Assembly: GCA_964034945.1 (NCBI GenBank)
Contig: OZ035960.1
Location: forward strand, 69,150,994-69,214,993
From: Chrysopilus asiliformis
Lineage: Eukaryota > Arthropoda > Insecta > Diptera > Rhagionidae
Direction: 5' to 3'
Length of the DNA: 64,000 bases
Shown: piece by piece, positions 56,728 to 64,000 of the stretch
How the letters are laid out: every line of letters starts with the position of its first letter
Position numbering within the stretch: position 1 is the stretch's first letter
Notes under the pieces: generated by a model
Told to the model about the DNA's origin: nothing
The model's database searches: none
The model's input: only the letters and a program-made list of their open reading frames with translations
Translations under genes and position numbers: made by a program

Positions 56728-59700
56728 CTCTCAGAAATTAATTTCCCATCAAAATTGAAAAAAGGGGCGTGGCCCCGCCCCCTCTCAGAAATCGATTTCT
56801 CATCAAAATTGGAAAAAGGGGCGTGGCCGAGTTAAGCCCCGCCCCCTCTCAGAAATCGATTTCCCATAAAAATTGGAAAAAGGGGCGTGGCCGAGTTAAG
56901 CCCCGCCCCTCTCAGAAATCGATTTCCCATCAAAATTGGAAAAAGGGGCGTGGCCGAGTTAAGCCCCGCCCCTCTCAGAAATCGATTTCCCATCAAAATT
57001 GGAAAAAGGGGCGTGGCCGAGTTAAGTCCCGCCCCCTCTCAGAAATCGATTTCCCATCAAAATTGGAAAAAGGGGCGTGGCCGAGTTAAGCCCCGCCCCC
57101 TCTCAGAAATCGATTTCCCATCGAAATTGGAAATAGGGGCGTGGCCGAGTTAAGCCTCGCCCCTCTCAGAAATCGATTTCCCATCAAAATTGGAAAAAGG
57201 GGCGTGGCCGAGTTAAGCCCCGCCCCCTCTCAGAAATCGATTTCCCATCGAAATTGGAAAAAGGGGCGTGGCCGAGTTAAGCCTCGCCCCTCTCAGAAAT
57301 CGATTTCCCATCAAAATTGGAAAAAGGGGCGTGGCCGAGTTAAGCCCCGCCCCCTCTCAGAAATCGATTTCCCATCAAAATTGGAAAAAGGGGCGTGGCC
57401 GAGTTAAGTCCCGCCCCCTCTCAGAAATCGATTTCCCATCAAAATTGGAAAAAGGGGCGTGGCCGAGTTAAGCCCCGCCCCCTCTCAGAAATCGATTTCC
57501 CATCGAAATTGGAAAAAGGGGCGTGGCCGAGTTAAGCCTCGCCCCTCTCAGAAATCGATTTCCCATCAAAATTGGAAAAAGGGGCGTGGCCGAGTTAAGC
57601 CCCGCCCCCTCTCAGAAATCGATTTCCCATCAAAATTGGAAAAAGGGGCGTGGCCGAGTTAAGCCCCGCCCCCTCTCAGAAATCGATTTCCCATCAAAAT
57701 TGGAAAAGGGGGCGTGGCCGAGTTAAGCCCCGCCCCCTCTCAGAAATCGATTTCCCATCAAAATTGGAAAAAGGGGCGTGGCCGAGTTAAGCCCCGCCCC
57801 CTCTCAGAAATCGATTACCCATCAAAATCGGAAAAAGGGGCGTGGCCGAGTTAAGCCCCGCCCCCTCTCAGAAATCGATTTCCCATCAAAATTGGAAAAA
57901 GGGGCGTGGCCGAGTTAAGCCCCGCCCCCTCTCAGAAATCGATTTCCCATCAATATTGAAAAAAGGGGCGTGGCCGAGTTAAGTCCCGCCCCCTCTCAGA
58001 AATCGATTTCCCATCAAAATTGGAAAAAGGGGCGTGGCCGAGTTAAGCCCCGCCCCCTCTCAGAAATCGATTTCCCATCAAAATTGGAAAAAGGGGCGTG
58101 GCCGAGTTAAGCCCCGCCTCCTCTCAGAAATCGATTTCCCATCAAAATTGGAAAAAGGGGCGGGGCCGAGTTAAGCCCCGCCCCCTCTCAGAAATCGATT
58201 TCCCATCAAAATTGGAAAAAGGGGCGTGGCCGAGTTAAGCCCCGCCCCCTCTCAGAAATCGATTTCCCATCAAAATTGGAAAAAGGGGCGTGGCCGAGTT
58301 AAGCCCCGCCCCCTCTCAGAAATCGATTTCCCATCAAAATTGGAAAAAGGGGCGTGGCCGAGTTAAGCCCCGCCCCCTCTCAGAAATAGATTTCCCATCA
58401 AAATTGGAAAAAGGGGCGTGGCCGAGTTAATCCCCGCCCCCTCTCAGAAATCGATTTCCCATCAAAATAGGAAAAAGGGCCGTGGCCGAGTTAAGCCCCG
58501 CCCCCTCTCAGAAATCGATTTCCCATCAAAATTGGAAAAAGGGGCGTGGCCGAGTTAAGCCCCGCCCCCTCTCAGAAATCGATTTCCCATCAAAATTGGA
58601 AAAAGGGGCGTGGCCGAGTTAAGCCCCGCCCCCTCTCAGAAATCGATTTCCCATCAAAATCGGAAAAAGGGCCGTGGCCGAGTTAAGCCCCGCCCCCTCT
58701 CAGAAATCGATTTCCCATCAAAATTGGAAAAAGGGGCGTGGCCGAGTTAAGCCCCGCCCCTCTCAGAAATCGATTTCCCATCAAAATTGGAAAAAGGGGC
58801 GTGGCCGAGTTAAGCCCCGCCCCCTCTCAGAAATCGATTTCCCATCAAAATTGAAAAAAGGGGCGTGGCCGAGTTAAGTCCCGCCCCCTCTCAGAAATCG
58901 ATTTCCCATCAAAATTGGAAAAAGGGGCGTGGCCGAGTTAAGCCCCGCCCCCTCTCAGAAATCGATTTCCCATCAAAATTGGAAAAAGGGGCGTGGCCGA
59001 GTTAAGCCCCGCCCCCTCTCAGAAATTGATTTCCCATCAAAATTGGAAAAGGGGGCGTGGCCGAGTTAAGCCCCGCCCCCTCTCAGAAATCGATTTCCCA
59101 TCAAAATGGGAAAAAGGGGCGTGGCCGAGTTAAGCCCCGCCCCCTCTCAGAAATCGATTTCCCATCAAAATTGGAAAAAGGGGCGTGGCCGAGTTAAGCC
59201 CCGCCCCCTCTCAGAAATCGATTTCCCATCAAAATTGGAAAAGGGGGCGTGGCCGAGTTAAGCCCCGCCCCCTCTCAGAAATCGATTTCCCATCAAAATT
59301 GGAAAAAGGGGCGTGGCCGAGTTAAGCCCCGCCCCCTCTCAGAAATCGATTTCCCATCAAAATTGGAAAAAGGGGCGTTGCCGAGTTAAGCACCGCCCCC
59401 TCTCAGAAATCGATTTCCCATCAAAATTGGAAAAAGGGGCGTGGCCGAGTTAAGCCCCGCCCCCTCTCAGAAATCGATTTCCCATCAAAATTGGAAAAAG
59501 GGGCGTGGCCGAGTTAAGCCCCGCCCCCTCTCAGAAATCGATTTCCCATCAAAATTGGAAAAAGGGGCGTGGCCGAGTTAAGCCCCGCCCCCTCTCAGAA
59601 ATAAATTTCCCATCAAAATTGGAAAAGGGGCGTGATCGAGTTAAGCCCCGCCCCCTCTCAGAAATCGATTTCCCATCAAAATTGGAAAAAGAAGCGTGGC

Positions 59701-62700
59701 CGAGTTAAGCCCCGCCCCCTCTCAGAAATCGATTTCCCATCAAAATTGGAAAAAGGGGCGTGGCCGAGTTAAGCCCTGCCCCTTCTCAGAAATCGATTTC
59801 CCATCAAAATTGGAAAAAGGGGCGTGGCCGAGTTAAGCCCCGCCCCCTCTCAGAAATCGATTTCCCATCAAAATTGGAAAGGGGGCGTGGCCGAGTTAAG
59901 CCCCGCCCCCTCTCAGAAATCGATTTCCCATCAAAATTGGAAAAAGGGGCGTGGCCGAGTTAAGCCCCACCCCCTCTCAGAAATCGATTACCCATCAAAA
60001 TTGGAAAAAGGGGCGTGGCCGAGTTAAGCCCCGCCCCCTCTCAGAAATCGATTTCCCATCAAAATTGGAAAAAGAAGCGTGGCCGAGTTAAGCCCCGCCC
60101 CTCTCAGAAATCGATTTCCCATCAAAATTGGAAAAAGGGGCGTGGCCGAGTTAAGCCCCGCCCCGTCTCAGAAATCGATTTCCCATCAAAATGGGAAAAA
60201 GGGGCGTGGCCGAGTTAAGCCCCGCCCCCTCTCAGAAATCGATTTCCCATCAAAATTGGAAAAAGGGGCGTGGCCGAGTTAAGCCCCGCCCCCTCTCAGA
60301 AATCGATTTCTTATCAAAATTGGAAAAAGAAGCGTGGCCGAGTTAAGCCCCGCCCCTCTCAGAAATCGATTTCCCATCAAAATTGGAAAAAGGGGCGTGG
60401 CCGAGTTAAGCCCCGCCCCCTCTCAGAAATCGATTTCCCATCAAAATTGGAAAAAGGGGCGTGGCCGAGTTAAGCCCCGCCCCTCTCAGAAATCGATTTC
60501 CCATCAAAATTGGAAAAAGGGGCGTGGCCGAGTTAAGCCCCGCCCCCTCTCAGAAATCGATTTCCCATCAAAATTGGAAAAGGGGGCGTGGCCGAGTTAA
60601 GCCCCGCCCCCTCTCAGAAATCGATTTCCCATCAAAATTGGAAAAAGGGGCGTGGCCGAGTTAAGCCCCGCCCCCTCTCAGAAATCGATTTCCCATCGAA
60701 ATTGGAAAAAGGGGCGTTGCCGAGTTAAGCCCCGCCCCATCTCAGAAATCGATTTCCCATCAAAATTGGAAAAAGGGGCGTGGCCGAGTTAAGCCCCGCC
60801 CCCTCTCAGAAATCGATTTCCTATCAAAATTGGAAAAAGGGGCGTGGCCGAGTTAAGCCCCGCCCCCTCTCAGAAATCGATTTCCCATCAAAATTGGAAA
60901 AAGGGGCGTGGCCGAGTTAAGCCCCGCCCCCTCTCAGAAATAGATTTCCCATCAAAATTGGAAAAGGGGCGTGATCGAGTTAAGCCCCGCCCCCTCTCAG
61001 AAATCGATTTCCCATCAAAATTGGAAAAAGGGGCGTGGCCGAGTTAAGCCCCGCCCCCTCTCAGAAATCGATTTCCCATCAAAATTGGAAAAAGGGGCGT
61101 GGTCGAGTTAAGCCCCGCCCCCTCTCAGAAATCGATTTCCCATCAAAATTGGAAAAAGGGGCGTGGCCGAGTTAAGCCCCGCCCCCTCTCAGAAATCGAT
61201 TTCCCATCAAAATTGGAATAAGGGGCGTGGCCGAGTTAAGCCCCGCCCCCTCCCAGAAATCGATTTCCCATCAAAATTGGAAAAAGGGGCGTGGCCGAGT
61301 TAAGCTCCGCCCCCTCTCAGAAATCGATTTCCCATCAAAATTGGAAAAAGGGGCGTGGCCGAGTTAAGCCCCGCCCCCTCTCAGAAATCGATTTCCCATC
61401 AAAATTGGAAAAAGGGGACGGTCCGAGTTGAGCCCCGCCCCCTCAGAAATCGATTTCCCATCAAAATTGGAAAAAAGGGCGTGGCCGAGTTAAGCCCCGC
61501 CCCCTCTCAGAAATCGATTTCCCATCAAAATTGGAAAAAGGGGTGTGGCCGAGTTAAGCCCCGCCCCCTCTCAGAAATCGATTTCCCATAAAAATTGGAA
61601 AAAGGGCCGTGGCCGAGTTAAGCCCCGCCCCCTCTCAGAAATCGATTTCCCATCAAAATTGGAAAAAGGGGCGTGGCCGAGTTAAGCCCCGCCCCCTCTC
61701 AGAAATCGATTTCCCATCAAAATCGGAAAAAGGGGCGTGGCCGAGTTAAGCCCCGCCCCCTCTCAGAAATCGATTTCCCATCAAAATCGGAAAAAGGGGC
61801 GTGGCCGAGTTAAGCCCCGCCCCCTCTCAGAAATCGATTTCTCATCAAAATTGGAAAAAGGGGCGTGGCCGAGTTAAGCCCCGCCCCCTCTCAGAAATCG
61901 ATTTCCCATAAAAATTGGAAAAAGGGGCGTGGCCGAGTTAAGCCCCGCCCCCTCTCAGAAATCGATTTCCCATAAAAATTGGAAAAAGGGGCGTGGCCGA
62001 GTTAAGCCCCGCCCCTCTCAGAAATCGATTTCCCATCAAAATTGGAAAAAGGGGCGTGGCCGAGTTAAGCCCCGCCCCTCTCAGAAATTAATTTCCCATC
62101 AAAATTGGAAAAAGGGGCGTGGCCGAGTTAAGCCCCGCCCCTCTCAGAAATCGATTTCCCATCAAAATTGGAAAAAGGGGCGTGGCCGAGTTAAGTCCCG
62201 CCCCCTCTCAGAAATCGATTTCCCATCAAAATTGGAAAAAGGGGCGTGGCCGAGTTAAGCCCCGCCCCCTCTCAGAAATCGATTTCCCATCGAAATTGGA
62301 AAAAGGGGCGTGGCCGAGTTAAGCCCCGCCCCTCTCAGAAATCGATTTCCCATCAAAATTGGAAAAAGGGGCGTGGCCGAGTTAAGCCCCGCCCCCTCTC
62401 AGAAATCGATTTCCCATCAAAATTGGAAAAAGGGGCGTGGCCGAGTTAAGCCCCGCCCCCTCTCAGAAATCGATTTCCCATCAAAATTGGAAAAGGGGGC
62501 GTGGCCGAGTTAAGCCCCGCCCCCTCTCAGAAATCGATTTCCCATCAAAATTGGAAAAAGGGGCGTGGCAGAGTTAAGCCCCGCCCCCTCTCAGAAATCG
62601 ATATCCCATCAAAATTGGAAAAGGGGGCGTGGCCGAGTTAAGCCCCGCCCCCTCTCAGAAATCGATTTCCCATCAAAATTGGAAAAAGGGGCGTGGCCGA

Positions 62701-64000
62701 GTTAAGCCCCGCCCCCTCTCAGAAATCGATTTCCCATCAAAATTGGAAAAAGGGGCGTGGCCGAGTTAAGCCCCGCCCCCTCTCAGAAATCGATTACCCA
62801 TCAAAATCGGAAAAAGGGGCGTGGCCGAGTTAAGCCCCGCCCCCTCTCAGAAATCGATTTCCCATCAAAATTGGAAAAAGGGGCGTGGCCGAGTTAAGCC
62901 CCGCCTCCTCTCAGAAATCGATTTCCCATCAAAATTGGAAAAAGGGGCGGGGCCGAGTTAAGCCCCGCCCCCTCTCAGAAATAGATTTCCCATCAAAATT
63001 GGAAAAGGGGCGTGGCCGAGTTAAGCCCCGCCCCCTCTCAGAAATCGATTTCCCATCAAAATTGGAAAAAGGGGCGTGGCCGAGTTAAGCCCCGCCCCCT
63101 CTCAGAAATAGATTTCCCATCAAAATTGGAAAAAGGGGCGTGGCCGAGTTAATCCCCGCCCCCTCTCAGAAATCGATTTCCCATCAAAATTGGAAAAAGG
63201 GGCGTGGCCGAGTTAAGCCCCGCCCCCTCTCAGAAATCGATTTCCCATCAAAATTGGAAAAAGGGGCGGGGCCGAGTTAAGCCCCGCCCCCTCTCAGAAA
63301 TCGATTTCCCATCAAAATTGGAAAAAGGGGCGTGGCCGAGTTAAGCCCCGCCCCCTCTCAGAAATCGATTTCCCATCAAAATCGGAAAAAGGGCCGTGGC
63401 CGAGTTAAGCCCCGCCCCCTCTCAGAAATCGATTTCCCATCAAAATTGGAAAAAGGGGCGTGGCCGAGTTAAGCCCCGCCCCTCCCAGAAATCGATTTCC
63501 CATCAAAATTGGAAAAAGGGGCGTGGCCGAGTTAAGCCCCGCCCCCTCTCAGAAATCGATTTCCCATCAAAATTGAAAAAAGGGGCGTGGCCGAGTTAAG
63601 TCCCGCCCCCTCTCAGAAATCGATTTCCCATCAAAATTGGAAAAAGGGGCGTGGCCGAGTTAAGCCCCGCCCCCTCTCAGAAATCGATTTCCCATCAAAA
63701 TTGGAAAAAGGGGCGTGGCCGAGTTAAGCCCCGCCCCCTCTCAGAAATCGATTTCCCATCAAAATTGGAAAAAGGGGCGTGGCCGAGTTAAGCCCCGCCC
63801 CCTCTCAGAAATCGATTTCCCATCAAAATTGGAAAAAGGGGCGTGGCCGAGTTAAGCCCCGCCCCCTCTCAGAAATCGATTTCCCATCAAAATTGGAAAA
63901 AGGGGCGTGGCCGAGTTAAGCCCCGCCCCCTCTCAGAAATCGATTTCCCATCAAAATTGGAAAAAGGGGCGTGGCCGAGTTAAGCCCCGCCCCCTCTCAG
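56728..64000. repeat. 64-bp satellite array, right end of the window
   Basis: Same monomers running off the window. It opens with the TTAATT plus loop-deleted marker pair (about 56,737-56,790), then carries CATCGAAATTGG and GCCTCGCCCC variants near 57.1-57.6 kb, AAAATCGG variants after 57.8 kb, and partial copies of blocks seen at 48-52 kb (for example CCTCCCAGAAAT, AAGCTCCGCC, GGGGACGG near 61.2-61.4 kb). Nothing other than satellite is visible. Confidence 0.95.

Overview
The window is eukaryotic and repetitive. About 54.3 kb is one uninterrupted tandem satellite with a 64-bp monomer (roughly 850 copies). A single intact 9,656-bp LTR retrotransposon (8774-18429) is inserted in it. Both window ends lie inside the array. 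There is no host gene, rRNA, functional tRNA gene or CRISPR array. The retrotransposon is Ty3/gypsy-like (domain order protease, reverse transcriptase, RNase H, integrase). Its primer-binding site fits the 3' end of metazoan tRNA-Lys(CUU). An arthropod, most likely an insect, is my best guess; the species cannot be read from the sequence.

Layout. 1-8773: satellite, with a block of distinctive variants (SalI-type GTCGAC, GGGCGTGACC, AAAATCGG) up to about 3.6 kb. 8774-18429: retrotransposon with 1,946/1,947-bp LTRs, flanked by the 4-bp target duplication GCCC. 18430-22918: satellite continuing across the insertion. 22919-35509: a second copy of the whole preceding satellite block (about 12.6 kb) that lacks the retrotransposon and holds the empty target site at 31595-31598. 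35510-47726: satellite rich in shorter higher-order repeats. 47727-52243 and 52244-56727: a nearly identical 4,517-bp tandem duplication, each copy carrying a nested 702-bp duplication. 56728-64000: further satellite.

The retrotransposon looks young and potentially competent. Gag (502 aa) and Pol (1,142 aa) are open, catalytic residues are in place, and by eye the LTRs differ only by one T in a homopolymer. Gag and Pol overlap in the -1 frame. The overlap holds a GGGAAAT slippery heptamer, a 6-nt spacer and a potential H-type pseudoknot. The 183 nt between Pol and the 3' LTR are unusual. They hold a decayed tRNA-Lys(CUU)-like sequence (the same tRNA the primer-binding site predicts), then a 42-nt near-perfect foldback ending 3 nt before the LTR, and no ordinary polypurine tract. 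This tRNA mimic plus foldback is the most unexpected signal in the window.

Each satellite monomer is GC-rich at one end. It carries two dyads: a 12-bp palindrome centred on ATCGAT, and a 10-bp GC-rich inverted repeat with an 8-nt spacer. The many short reading frames across the array come from the 64-bp period (64 = 1 mod 3) and are not genes. All alignments and repeat boundaries were made by eye; boundaries are accurate to a few bases where exact numbers are given.
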